64,000 nucleotides of DNA, taken from Lunularia cruciata. Its lineage: Eukaryota > Streptophyta > Marchantiopsida > Lunulariales > Lunulariaceae. This document shows, piece after piece, positions 34,788 through 45,908 of the stretch. The notes beneath the pieces were generated by a model, which worked only from the letters and a program-made list of their open reading frames with translations, had not been told where the DNA came from and made no database searches. The first letter of the stretch is position 1. Every line of letters begins with the position of its first letter. Made by a program: the position numbers and the translations under genes. The stretch covers positions 68,674,552 to 68,738,551 of the forward strand of contig OX419756.1 of NCBI GenBank assembly GCA_948567375.1. The letters run 5' to 3'.

Positions 34788-36173
34788 TTGAGGAGTCACA
34801 TGAGTTGTTTTGCCTTCAATATGAAGGATTTGGGTGCTCTAAAGGGACCTGGCATACGGATTGAACTGACTAGCGACACACCAGTTTTCCGACGTCCTTA
34901 TCGATATAGTGAGATGGAGAGGACATTGATTCAGAGCCGGAGTAGTGACCTTTTTGAGGCTGGTTTGGTGGAGATTTCACATGGAGAGTATACATCAGCA
35001 ACAGTGATGCCAGCCAAGAAGGATATGCATGGCAACTATATAGATAGGCGGATGTGTGGAGATTACCGTCCTATCAACCGACAGACCATGGCTGATTGGT
35101 ATGCCATGCCTACAGCGGAGGAGATTTTTGATGCAATTGGGCATGCAAAGGTCTTCAGTACTTTGGATCTTCGAGCGGGATATCATTAGTTGCCGATCAG
35201 GGAGGAGGATAAGTCCAAGACAACATTTTGGGCTATTGATCCTCACGGCAAGGATGTGTTATATCAGTGGAGGTTCTTACCATTTGGGTTAAAGAACGCT
35301 CCTACTGAGTTCTAGAGAGTCATGGATAGGATCCTAGCTGGATTGGATTTTGCTTGGTGCTATATTGATGACATTTTGGTTTATAGCACTACTATGGAGG
35401 AGCATGAGAGACAATTGTTGGAGGTGTTTGAGAGGTTGAGATCTCATGGACTCAAATTACATCCTGGGAAGTGTAGGTTCTTCCACGAGCAGGTTGAGTA
35501 TTTGGGTCACACTATCTACCCGGGAGGACTTGGTGTTCAACAGACCAAGGTGGAGGCTATTGCACATATTCCTTGGCCTACGGATGTGAGCAGAGTGCAA
35601 GCATTCCTTGGGTTGGCAAACTTCTATTGCCGCTATGTTAGAGGATTTAGTGCCATTGCCAAGGCCTTGACGAAGCTGACCAAGCTTACACAAGAGTGGT
35701 GTTGGGGAGATGAGCAGGAGAGAGCTTTTGTAGAGCTCAAGGAGAGGTTGACATCTACTCCTATTATGAGGAGACCGATCAGGGGACAACCATTTCAGGT
35801 TCACACTGATTGGAGTATGTTGGGGCTTGGAGCGGTGCTCACCCAACATGATGATGAGGGGAAGGTGTTTGTGGTGGCCTATGCTAGTCGCTCCAACAAT
35901 TCAGCGGAGGGAAAGTATAGTTCATATGAGGGAGAGTGCATGGCAGCAGTTTGGGTAGTAGCACATTTTTTATGTTACCTATTTGGTAACCTCTTCACTC
36001 TCATCACTGATCATCAGCCGCTGAAGTGGTTGATGGAGTCCGACAAGCTTTCAGGGAAGCTTGCACGATGGGCTCTGATTTTACATGAGTATGATTTCAT
36101 GGTTGTTCATAGACTTGGAGTGGTGAACCGTCATGCAGATGGGTTGAGTAGAAACCCATGTCCCAGCCAATAG
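34788..36173 (+). pseudogene. Element B reverse transcriptase and RNase H
   Basis: RT: IRIELTSDTPVFRRPYRYS, VMPAKKDMHGNY, RMCGDYRPINRQT, FSTLDLRAGYH, LPFGLKNAP and the active site YIDDILVYS (about 35361, intact). Thumb: FLGLANFYCRYVRGFSAIAK. RNase H: FQVHTDWSMLGLGAVLTQ, YEGECMAAVWVVAHF, TDHQPLKWLM and HADGLSRNP. TAG stops at 35187 and 35313 sit exactly where Gln is conserved (GYHQ, EFQR), pointing to CAG-to-TAG change. Otherwise the frame is open. Confidence 0.9.
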
Positions 36174-36461
36174 GATCAGACCGGAGCACGTTGGCATGGT
36201 GAGACAGATGAAGAGATGGTGCCAAGTTGGCATGCATCGGCCTTTCTAAGTATATTTGCAGAGGCTTTGGTGGTATCTCTCTCAACGCATATAGGAGGAG
36301 TTATTGAGGTCACAAATCCAAAGAGTGAAGATATTGGTACAGTTCAGCGAGACATTCATGATGATGTCTTAGTGATGGACTATCTTTGCACTCGTGTTGT
36401 GGATGGCACAATTGGGGCCAAGGAGAGAGACCGTGTTCTTTAGTGAGCCAGACGGTTCAGA

Positions 36462-36685
36462 TTGGAGGGTAGACACCTTTTGCGTGTATGGGAGGATGGT
36501 AGAGTGCGAGTAGTACCACTTCCATCACAAAGACCACAGTTGGTCCGTCATGCTCATGAGGAGCTAGGACATTTTGGAGTAAAACGTACATATAGCTTAC
36601 TCCAGAGTCATTATTGGTGGCGCGGTATGCAGACCGAGGTATAGCAATTTGTTGCCAGATGTGTGGTTTGTGACCGAGTTAGAGC
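36462..36685 (+). pseudogene. Element B integrase zinc-binding domain (first part)
   Basis: HAHEELGHFGVKRTYSLLQ then YWWRGMQTEV, a TAG, and ARCVVCDRVRA gives the HHCC zinc finger of Ty3 integrases. Element D is inserted right after it; the integrase resumes at 44521. Confidence 0.85.
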
Positions 36686-37377
36686 TGTGAGCCGGCTTGT
36701 CTCTCACTCAGGATGAACCTCTGATGGCTATTATGGTAGCGCATCATGGACTAAGAAGGCAAGGAACCCCAACTCCATCATACTCCTCCAAGGCTAACAC
36801 TCCAAGACTCAAGACATTGCTCACTAGAGAACTCAATGAGAGAGAGATAGTTGCAAATGAAAGGATGATGAGTACCTCCTCACCCCTTGTTTATATACTT
36901 GTGAAATAGTTACGTACCAAAGTTACTAATTACCGTAGTAACTCAAGTTACTAGACTAAAAGTCAAGTAAAGTCAAAAAGTAGAAAGGAATATCCATTCA
37001 CATGGGCATATTCCCCTAAGCATGTGGTCTTATCTTGACCCAACCACTAAGTCAAGGATTCCTTCACATGGGCTATCCTTGGACTAAAGAAGAATCCAAA
37101 ACAAAAAGGCTTGCGGGCCCAAGAGTTCTCAACTCTTTCCTCAAAGCCAAACACCTAGGAATAATACCAAGTCAACACACTAAAATCCAAAATAGTGGTG
37201 CTCATCTTTTCTACTTCCTCTAAAGTAAGGTCCCCTCTATCTTAGCTATGACTAACTTTAGCTAACCATGACTAATATAGAACCATCCTTTATCTCTATA
37301 TAAATAATATCTCTTAAGTACTTGTAATACCAAGCTAAATATCACAATACCACACACATGCACAAATGGGTCTTACA
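36686..37377 (-). repeat. 3' LTR of element D
   Basis: 692 bp, TGTGAGCCGGC..TCTTACA on the plus strand. Seen on the minus strand, a purine tract (GTCCGGGGGTAAA) precedes it. Compared with the other LTR, differences are T/C near 36695, G/A near 37325 and C/G near 37372. Confidence 0.95.
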
Positions 37378-37389
37378 TTTACCCCCGGA

Positions 37390-38538
37390 CTAATTTTTCA
37401 CTTTGTCCTCAAAGTGAAGGTCTTTCTTCCTTCTATGGTACATCTTCAACTTATCATGGTTAATCCTATCAAAGTGTCTTCCTCCCAACTCCTTGAGATC
37501 ATAGGTGTAATTGCCCCACACCTTCTCCACTATGAAAGGTCCAAAGTACTTAGGAAAAAACTTCTTTTGCACTCTCTTGAATCGAATGGAATCAAACAAC
37601 ATTACCCAATCACCTTCTTTGAAAGTCTCCACCTTCTTCTTGCCTTGCCTCTTGTCATAACTCTCCTTTTTTTTCCTTTGGGCTTGCTCCACTCGAACCA
37701 TAGCAACTGCTCTTGCCTCTTCCAACTCCATGAGTTGATCTTTCCTTGACTTCTCTGCATCACCTCCTTGTGCTTTCTTCAATCTCCTATGAATGCTTTG
37801 GAAGGTAGGAAGATCAAAGTGAATAGGTAAGGTAGACTCAATACCATATACCAATTGAAATGGAGAATATCTGGTGGAAGTCTTCATGGTTGTCCTATAC
37901 TCCCATAAAACTACATGAATCCTCTTGTCCCAATGATGTTTAGCCCCTTCCATTTCTGCATCTTTGGCCAACATCATGCACAAGGTCTGATTGGCTCTTT
38001 CTGCCAAGCCATTGGAATTTGGCTTATAGGATGTAGTTACTTTATGTGTGATAGAGAACTGTCGTAGCATGGCTGTAGTAATGCTTCCTATAAACTCTCC
38101 TCCTCTATCAGAAACCAACTCCAAAGGGCATCCAAACCTAGTGATAATGTGTTCATAAAGAAATCTACCCACTTCATCTTCATTCTTGTCCCTCAATGGT
38201 CTAGCCTCAACCCACTTGGTAAGGTAATCAGTAACTACCACAATGTACTGATTGTTCCTTGGGGTTCTATTGAGAGGTCCTACAAAATCAATTCCCCACT
38301 TCTCAAAAGGTCCTAGCAATGGAATTGATCTAAGTGGTGGAGTGGATGTAGACTTTCTAGCAAAAGCTTGACAAACATGACAAGTTTTGCAATAATCAAG
38401 ATAATCCTTGAAAATCCCTCTCCAATGGTAACCTGCATCTAGAATCTTGAAAGCAATCACCTTTCCTACAAAGTGTCCTCCACATACTAAACCTTCATGA
38501 AACTCCTTTATGAGTAGGATTGACTCTTCCTTACCCAC
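37390..38538 (-). pseudogene. Element D integrase (open frame, cut off from RT by one stop)
   Basis: 382 codons. HEGLVCGGHFVGKV...CKTCHVCQAF is the zinc-binding domain. The core is intact: GIDFVGPLN, SDRGGEF and NGLAERAN supply Asp, Asp and Glu. The C-terminal part has the GPY/F-like segment KYFGPFIVEKV. It is in frame with the RT-RNase H ORF upstream but separated by TGA at 38545-38547 (probably CGA originally). No chromodomain follows. Confidence 0.92.
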
Positions 38539-38544
38539 TGCTCT

Positions 38545-39715
38545 TCAAAGTAGACCATCTGCTCCTTGGTGAAAAAGAATATCCTCCACCATTGTGTAAG
38601 GTCTAGATCTTGCTGCAAGGGCCTTCCTCTCCCTAGCATGCATCCCTTCTGGATAGTTACCTCTTGTCACAAAATCCACAATCTCCTTGTACTCCATTGG
38701 AATCTCTTGAGTGACTGAGATTGTCATGAGCTCCTCATCCGAGAAGGAATCATCCACTAGCTCATCTCCATCATGATCATATGCTCTAGATAACAAATCA
38801 GCATTTGCATGTTTCTTTCCTGGCCTATCCTCAATTGTGTAGTCATACTCAGACAAGAGTATTATCCACCTTGCTAGTCTCCCTTCAACATTAGGCTTGT
38901 TGAAGATGTACTTCAAAGCCTTGTGATCCGTGACAATTGTGGCTTTCCCTCCAATCAAGTAGTGTCTAAACTTCTTGAGACCAAAGATCACTGCCAACCC
39001 TTCTCTCTCCGTGACAGAGTAGTTCTTCTCTGCTGAAACCATCTGCCTACTAGCATAAGCTATTGGATGATCATGCCCATCTTGGTCTAATTGAATAAAA
39101 GTGCATCCTATAGCTACATTAGAAGCATTAGTGTAGAGGATGAAAGGCTTACTCCAATCAGGTTTAGCAAGAATTGGAGCTACAACAAGGGATTGTTTGA
39201 GCTCCTCAAAAGCTTTGAGAGCCTCCTTGTCTTCCAAAATCACCATGTAATCTACACCCTTCTTCATGTAGATGGTCAATGCATCAGCCTTGTTGGAAAA
39301 TGAGAAGATGAACCTCCTATAGTACCCAACCATCCCCAAGAATTGGCATAACTTTGTCAAGCTTGAAGGGAATGAAAGGTCTGAGATTTTCCTCACCTTC
39401 TCAGGATCAACTGCTATTCCATCCTTGGAGATGATGTGCCCCAATAGAAGACCTTCTTCACATCCAAAAATGCACTTCTCTGGGTTGAGTGATGCATTTG
39501 CCTCATCCAAGCATTGCAAGACTTTGATTAGGTGCTCAAAGTGCTCCTCCTTGCTCCCATAGACACAAAAGTCATCAATGAAGTCTCTCACAAATTTCCC
39601 AATGAAAGGTTCAAATACCTTGTTCATGAACCGTTGGAATGTGGCTGGAGCATTGCAAAGCCCAAAAGGCATGACCTTGAAAGCGTAAGTTCCCCAAGGT
39701 GTGGTGATGTGGTGA
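38545..39715 (-). pseudogene. Element D reverse transcriptase (C-terminal half) and RNase H
   Basis: Begins around TPWGTYAFKVMPFGLCNAPATF; the active site is FVRDFIDDFCVYG, both Asp kept. Thumb FLGMVGYYRRFIFSFSNKA; RNase H FILYTNASNVAIGCTF (the first catalytic Asp is Asn), SVTEREGLAVIF, TDHKALKYIF and NADLLSRA. The FIDDF form of the active site and lack of a chromodomain suggest a non-chromovirus Ty3 lineage (Athila/Tat-like or related). A frameshift near 39720 separates it from the upstream ORF. Confidence 0.9.
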
Positions 39716-41615
39716 GTTGTTGATGCTCTGGTGCAATCTTGATTTGGTTGTATCCACTATAACCATCTCCAAAACTGTACCTCTCATGACTTGCAACCTC
39801 CTGCAAGATCTCATCAATGAACGGCAATGGGTAGTAGTCCTTCTTGGTAACAGCATTGAGCTTCTTGTAATCCACACATACCCGAAGCTTGCCATTCTTT
39901 TTCTTCACAATGACAATTGGAGACACCCATTCTGAATTCTCCACCTCAAAGATAAATCCAATCTCCTTGAGCTTATCAATCTCCTCCTTCACAACCAAAG
40001 ATATTGGTGGGCTAATGCAACGTTGCTTTTGGCGGATTGGTCTTGCATGTGACTCCACCTTTATCTTGTGCTCCTCCAAGGTGACTTCCTTCAAATCCTT
40101 GTAACTAAAAGCAAACACATGGATGAACTTGCGGAAAATCTCCTCAAATCTCACCTTCTCCTCCTTGGTAACATTAGGGCCATACTTGAGGGTAGCTAAC
40201 CTTCTCTCTACCTCCTCAAGTGTCAATGGTGATTTGTCTGGGTCCTTCAAAACCTCTGGCTTAGGTGCAAAATCCATAGCACACAAGGGATACACATCTG
40301 AATCAGATTCAGATTTAGATTCATCCTCCTCCGTGGAAGTCTTTTCCTCCATGCTTGTGTCCAAACCTGAAGCTCCTTCTTCAGAATCTGATTCCCAATA
40401 ATCAGAAGATGGTGTATCTGAATGTGAAGTGTTGGTGGTGTTAGTCACAGGAACTGTGACTCTAAGGTTTGATGGCCCAATCCTCAAGTACCCTTTGTGC
40501 CATTGATCAGTTGTGCATGCTGCTCTCAACCATGGCCTCCCAAGAAGTAAGTCATAGCTTGAATCCTTCAAGACTTGGAAAGTCATGAGATTTTCAACTC
40601 CCATAACTGAAACTACCACCTTATCCATCACTCCTACTAGTCGAACTTTTTGCTTGTTTGCCATGCTCACCACAAATGTTGAAGCTCTTGAGGGTATCAT
40701 ACCCAACTTCTTCATCAACCTTTCTGACATGGCATTCACTGTTGATCCTCCATCAACCAATGCATCCTTGATGTTGTGACCATTCACTCTCACATCAATC
40801 TTGGAGGCATATTCACAAGCCTCCCATGGTGCTGGCTTGGCATCCACCACCCCCATTGATATTGGAACTTTTGCCTTCTTCTTCTTCTTGCTCCTTGTAG
40901 AACTCAAACCACCTCTAAGCTCCTTTCTCAAGGTAGGGTTCAAAGCAATCAATTGGCCCACTGTGATGTTAGCCTTGTGACTACCAACATCCTCCAACAC
41001 ATTGTAGTTCCATTGTTGCTTTGAAATCAAGAAATCCTCCATCCTCAACTTCTTCCTTGGAGTCTTTGTTGTTGATGGTGTTGATGGTGTTGAGGTGCGA
41101 GTGCTCCTAGTAGACATAAGAGTATCCTTGCTTGGAGTAAATCCTTGAGAAGAGGGAACATCCTCTGCAAAACGAGCTCTCTTCTTCTCTTGTGCCAAAA
41201 GCTCCAAATTAAGACCCTTGGGGTTTGAGCACTCTCCCTTCTCATACTTGCTCTCAACCACATCTATGGATGTTATCCTCTTCCCTTTGTTGGGATTAGG
41301 AGCCACTTGGGTTTCACTACCTCCCTCTTTCCCTCTATTGGCTCCGTCATAACCCCTTCCTCCATGGTAAGTGGAATTTGGGCAATTCCTTTGGATATGG
41401 CCTCTTCCTCCACAACCAAAACAATTTCTATCATTGAAATTGTTGGCTGGTTGGCTTCCTCTATATGGATAGTTTCCATAACTCCTAGGCCCCCTCCCTA
41501 CATTGATCCACCTCTCTCTTCTCCCATAGTTGCACCACATTGATCTTGAGATCCGCAAGTTGTTCTGTGATGGTTTGGAGTGGATCTTTTGGTGGAGGTG
41601 CAAGAACTGGAGCAA
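39716..41615 (-). pseudogene. Element D nucleocapsid, protease and N-terminal RT
   Basis: Zinc knuckle CFGCGGRGHIQRNC (about 41420); a Ser/Thr/Lys-rich linker; retropepsin with ALVDGGSTVNAMS as active site (Asp-Gly-Gly form) and LLLGRPWLRA; an acidic segment (SDSEEGASGLDTS, EEDESKSESDSD); then RT fingers ISPPISLVVKEEIDKLKEIG, PIVIVKKKNGKLRVCVDY and YSFGDGYSGYNQIKIAPEHQ. The frame then runs out because of a 1-nt shift near 39720. Apart from that, this 600-codon stretch is open. Confidence 0.9.
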
Positions 41616-41670
41616 CTACTACTTGTGGTGCAACCTTTGTCACAAAAGTATCAGAATTTTCACCATACTT

Positions 41671-42264
41671 TTAGCCTTGAGGAGGATGCACAACCTCCTT
41701 CACCACCAAATCACTCTCATCCCCTTCCAAACTCTCCTCCATATGAATTGCGATCTTGATAGCTTCAACCTTGGAAGAAGGTTTCTCATATCTCACCTTG
41801 CTTCTAATTTGTGGTCTCAACCCTCCCACAAAATTCTTGGTGAGCATGGCCCCTATGCCAATCATTGTAATCTCCACATCATCCCCACCCTTCCTCAAAA
41901 CTATGCAAAATCTGGACTCTAACTTTTCCACTCTTTCCACATAGACTCTCACTTTCTCTCCTTCTCCTTGCTTGAGAAATGTAACCTCACTCATCAATCT
42001 CTCATAACTCTCATCAGGAAGAAAGTTCTCAATGAGTGCTGAAGTCAAAGCCTCCCAAGACTCCTCTTCCCCATCTCTCCTCTCTCTCTTTTGGTATTCT
42101 GACTCATACCATGTAAGTGCTGCATCCTCAAAGAAATTTGGTAATAATGAGGTCCACTCATTCTTCCTCCTCTCATTGTTTCCTATGCAAGCTCTCTTGA
42201 ATTCTCTCACAAAGGCCTCCACATCTTCTCCATCCTTGCCAAAGAAAACCGGAAGTTTCCCCAT
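41671..42264 (-). CDS. Element D gag (capsid)
   Basis: 198-codon ORF beginning MGKLPVFFGKDGEDVEAFVREF, then LPNFFEDAALTWYESEYQ, WEALTSALIENFLPDE and VRVYVERVEKLESRF, the classic retrotransposon gag core. It ends at TAA just before the nucleocapsid frame; gag and pol are in different frames or separated by a stop, so expression may need readthrough or frameshifting. No internal damage. Confidence 0.88.
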   Translation of the reverse strand: MGKLPVFFGKDGEDVEAFVREFKRACIGNNERRKNEWTSLLPNFFEDAALTWYESEYQKRERRDGEEESWEALTSALIENFLPDESYERLMSEVTFLKQGEGEKVRVYVERVEKLESRFCIVLRKGGDDVEITMIGIGAMLTKNFVGGLRPQIRSKVRYEKPSSKVEAIKIAIHMEESLEGDESDLVVKEVVHPPQG

Positions 42265-42494
42265 CTTAACCTCTCACTATCTTTCTTTCTCTCAATTTTT
42301 TTTCTTTTTTTTTCTCTCAGTCTATTACTAATAGAGTATATACATGACTAACACCATCTGAGAATAATCCACTCTAGGGAACACAAAAGGTTCAGGTTGC
42401 TCCAAGATTTCTATAGCAACATCAAATCCTAGAGTGCATATTAATCTAACTCTCATGGATAGTTTATCCATAAGTTGAAAGATTATCTCCATCA

Positions 42495-43098
42495 CTAATC
42501 TTGAGAACTAGTTGATGAAGGTGGTAGTATTTCTGTAGCTGTACTAAGACTCTCTCCAAGATCCTTCACCAAAGTCTCCAAAAGTGTTTTTACTCCACTA
42601 CACTCATGTCCTTTTGGAAGTCCTTCCACTCCACAAACCTCACACAACTCCTTGATCTTAGATCTTCTCCCTCCTAATCTTGGTGAAGAAGGTCCAACAT
42701 GCAAACCCAAGTCAAGTAAGCCTCTCCTTTCCCTCAATCTCTTGCTCTCAAAGGTCAATAGACATGAACTTGCCTTATGTCCCTTCTCTCCACACAAAAA
42801 TCACTTAGACTCACTCTTTCCTCCAAGTGGTGTAGGTTTCTGGATCCTCTCAACACTCTCTTCAAATTCTATTGTAAACTCTCTTTTCCTCAAATCCACC
42901 CATATAATCACCTCAAACCCTTGAGGAACCTTTCATAATCTCAATTTCCACTCTTGATGACCCTCCATGTTCCCAAGATGAATCTAAACACTCAAACATA
43001 CTTTTTGTTGATCTCAAACTCCTCATGCATGAGATCTCCACTTTGCAGAATTGACCCTTCCTCACAATGTCACTCAAATCGTCCAACCAGTATGCCAC
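42495..43098 (-). pseudogene. Pre-gag ORF of element D with a zinc knuckle
   Basis: Between the 5' LTR and gag, two adjacent frames (43098-42913 and 42797-42495) look like one broken ORF. The first has VAYWLDDLSDIVRKGQ-type sequence (WLDDLSDIVRKGQFCKVEIS). The second has FLCGEKGHKASSC, a CCHC knuckle whose first Cys position is now a stop, followed by a second Cys cluster (CEVCGVEGLPKGHEC). No function is known to me; it would encode a small nucleic-acid-binding protein ahead of gag. Confidence 0.5.
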
Positions 43099-43808
43099 AG
43101 TCCTCTGAAATTTTTCACACGTAATCCCAACTCTAGGATATCTCTCCTTGCAAAATTTCAGATTTTTTCATTAAGCCATTTGGCCTAGACGCCTTTCTAT
43201 TCAGCACACAATTTTCAGATTTGGTCTGAAAACCACCCCCCTCACTTCAAAAACTCATAACGCCCTGTGCAAGAACAATCTCTCTCTCATTTTTGTGGCA
43301 GAAGGTAGGATACAATGCACTAAATTTTCTTGGAAATTTTCAGTACAATTCACTGAAAATTAAAGAAATGGAAGACTCTGTACAATTTTCCAGAGAGCAT
43401 GCAATTACGGGAGCACTTTACCCTATCAACTTTCAAAAATTCTAGCCCAGTGCGCATAGTAGCTCTCATAAAAATTTCAAGTGAACTAACTGAAAGATAA
43501 CCCAAGCTATCATGTGTAGAAATTTCAAGTTCAGATCTCAAACTTGAGATTTTGCCCAAAATCACCTTAATCCACAAAATCTACAATCCACCTCACACAA
43601 TCTCTCCAATTCCTCTCATGTGTACAAGATGTACAAAATCACCTCAAAGACATCATAATGAACTACAGGGTATACAAATGGATCTTGGTTTTCTAACATA
43701 AGTTCAGCCCTCTTCTCTTTTTAATGTTCTCTCCAAGTGAGCTCTCATAGCCTCCTTCTGCCTAATGTAGAATTGAACGCGGAACATTATCTTGCCTTCT
43801 AGAGAGGT

Positions 43809-43828
43809 CCCGGCAACGGAACCAAAAA
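43809..43828 (-). other. Primer-binding site of element D
   Basis: On the minus strand the 5' LTR end GGCTCACA is followed by TTTTTGGTTCCGTTGCCGGG. TGG then CCGTTGCCGGG is closest by eye to the 3' end of a plant tRNA-Asp, with mismatches; the tRNA identity is tentative. Confidence 0.6.
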
Positions 43829-44520
43829 TGTGAGCCGGCCTGTCTCTCACTCAGGATGAACCTCTGATGGCTATTATGGTAGCGCATCATGGACTAAGAA
43901 GGCAAGGAACCCCAACTCCATCATACTCCTCCAAGGCTAACACTCCAAGACTCAAGACATTGCTCACTAGAGAACTCAATGAGAGAGAGATAGTTGCAAA
44001 TGAAAGGATGATGAGTACCTCCTCACCCCTTGTTTATATACTTGTGAAATAGTTACGTACCAAAGTTACTAATTACCGTAGTAACTCAAGTTACTAGACT
44101 AAAAGTCAAGTAAAGTCAAAAAGTAGAAAGGAATATCCATTCACATGGGCATATTCCCCTAAGCATGTGGTCTTATCTTGACCCAACCACTAAGTCAAGG
44201 ATTCCTTCACATGGGCTATCCTTGGACTAAAGAAGAATCCAAAACAAAAAGGCTTGCGGGCCCAAGAGTTCTCAACTCTTTCCTCAAAGCCAAACACCTA
44301 GGAATAATACCAAGTCAACACACTAAAATCCAAAATAGTGGTGCTCATCTTTTCTACTTCCTCTAAAGTAAGGTCCCCTCTATCTTAGCTATGACTAACT
44401 TTAGCTAACCATGACTAATATAGAACCATCCTTTATCTCTATATAAATAATATCTCTTAAGTACTTATAATACCAAGCTAAATATCACAATACCACACAC
44501 ATGCACAAATGGGTGTTACA
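43829..44520 (-). repeat. 5' LTR of element D
   Basis: 692 bp, colinear and nearly identical with 36686-37377. It carries small ORFs (43867-44052, 44178-44366) that are repeated unchanged in the other LTR and are not genes. The right-hand target repeat GAGC follows at 44521. Confidence 0.95.
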
Positions 44521-45257
44521 GAGCATCATTCAATGCTCCTACGCCACAATTACACCCATTACCTATCATGGGATTGGGTTACTGTTGGAGTTTGGACTTT
44601 GCTGGACCTTTATTGCTAACTATGAGACATCATCGGTATGTTTTGGTGATGGTGGAGCATTTCTCCAAGTGGATTGAGTTGGTGGCACTTCCTGACAAGT
44701 CTAGTGAAGGGACAGCTTACTCGTTCCTAGATCGAGTTCTTAGTCATTTTGGTGCACCAGTTGAGGTTTTGACTGATCAGGGTACAGAGTTCTTGGGGGA
44801 GTTTCAGGTCTTATGTGACAAGGCTTTGATTGATCATCGTACTACATCCCGAGATCACCTTGAGGCAGATGGATTAGCAGAGAGAGTGGTTCAGACGGTG
44901 AAGAGAGGATTGTGAAAATATGGTTTGCAGAGAGGCCACTTGGGAGATTGGGATCTCCAATCACCTTGGTTGGCTATGGGCTATTGGTTCAGCTGGCAAG
45001 CCTCCTTACCATCCTTCTCTCCATACTTTCTACTCTATGGACAAGATCCAGATTTACCTGCAGCCATTCGTCAAGATGCTACTATAGTTTTGGACTTGGA
45101 TGACCCCGATGTATGGATGAGCGCATGTTCTCACCGGGCAGAGATCTTTTGGAGAGTGATGCCGATGGCCTTTGAGAACTCGGTGATTGCTCAGCATAGA
45201 GATACTTTATGCTATGCTACCATTCAAGGAGGAGGTTATAGGCCCTCAATCCATTGA
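44521..45257 (+). pseudogene. Element B integrase catalytic core (continued)
   Basis: Resumes after D as ASFNAPTPQLHPLPIMGLG. Catalytic residues are all present: WSLDFAGPL, VLTDQGTEFLGEF and DGLAERVVQTVKR. RTTSRDH precedes the Glu. A TGA at about 44913 and a change of frame break it. The C-terminal part continues DWDLQSPWLAMGYWFSWQAS, FSPYFLLYGQDPDLP and IAQHRDTLCYATIQGGGYRP. Confidence 0.88.
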
Positions 45258-45275
45258 TTTCATCCAGGCGACTAT

Positions 45276-45632
45276 ATGAATCTACAACAGACAGCACCGA
45301 CGGCACTTGATGTTTCTACAGGCCGCACTATCTTGAGAATGCATGAGGTTTTGCCATCTGGAGTCCTTGTGTTAGAAGGACGTGATGGTGTTGTTTGGAA
45401 GGATCATGTGCACAATTGTGCACCATGCCTCCTCCCAAACATTGATGGTACTATGGACCCAAGCTTGGCACTTGTACGTGCAGGCTTGAGGTGTATGTTA
45501 TGTGGCTCTTTTGGTAGAGCTGCTACTTTGTTAGTGTGTGATAGCTGTTCGAGAGGATGGCATATGGCATGTATGACTACTCCCCTCACGGTGGTTCCTC
45601 AGGGACAATGGTTATGTCCGAGATGTACTTGA
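45276..45632 (+). pseudogene. Element B pol C-terminus: GPY/F-like region and PHD finger
   Basis: Residues 1-60 (LDVSTGRTILRMHEVLPSGV, LEGRDGVVWKDHVHNCAPC) are the integrase C-terminal region. Residues 73-118 form a complete Cys4-His-Cys3 PHD finger: CMLCGS, LLVCDSCSRGWHMAC and QGQWLCPRC, with the Trp two residues before the final Cys pair. PHD fingers read histone H3 tails. Its position is the same as that of the chromodomain in chromoviruses, so an integration-targeting role is a reasonable inference. This ORF itself is open to its natural TGA. Confidence 0.88.
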
Positions 45633-45825
45633 CCTATAGCTAGTTCATTCTTTATATGGTATAGATTGCAGACAGGCAACTAACGATGGGGCTCCATAGC
45701 ACCTGGCCTCCTGATCTTTGCCCATTAGAGGGTATACCATATACTTAGAGTAGATGGCTATCTGGAGTTAGAGGGACCTAACCGCCAGCTAGGGAGGCAT
45801 TTGTGGCACTTTAGAGTCTATGTAT

Positions 45826-45908
45826 GACTTATGTGTGAGTTGTGCTTCTATAGCGTATGATGTTGACAGCGATGTATGTTATGTAGCGATGTATATACGC
45901 ACGACAAC
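45826..45908 (+). repeat. Segment U: 83-bp sequence duplicated across the 3' LTR of B
   Basis: TGTATGACTTATGTGTGAG to TATACGCACGACAAC lies just before the 3' LTR start. A diverged copy lies at 46354-46439, right after CTGATTA. The junction ACGACA-AC-TGTCACG resembles two LTR ends joined with two extra bases. Confidence 0.7.

Larger units (their letters stand above)
36686..44520 (-). mobile_element. Young Ty3/gypsy element D, nearly intact, opposite orientation
   Basis: 7835 bp, LTR to LTR, inserted in the integrase of B. The direct repeat GAGC flanks both ends (36682-36685 and 44521-44524). The LTRs are 692 bp each and differ at only about three positions by eye, so insertion is recent. Order on the minus strand: 5' LTR, leader with a zinc-knuckle ORF, gag, knuckle-protease-RT, RT-RNase H, integrase, 3' LTR. 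Damage is limited to one frameshift and one stop in pol. No chromodomain is seen after the integrase. Confidence 0.95.

Noticed and set aside
43867-44366. Two small ORFs (61 and 62 codons), identical to ones at 36706-37223
   Set aside because: They lie in the two LTRs of element D; identity reflects LTR duplication, not protein conservation.
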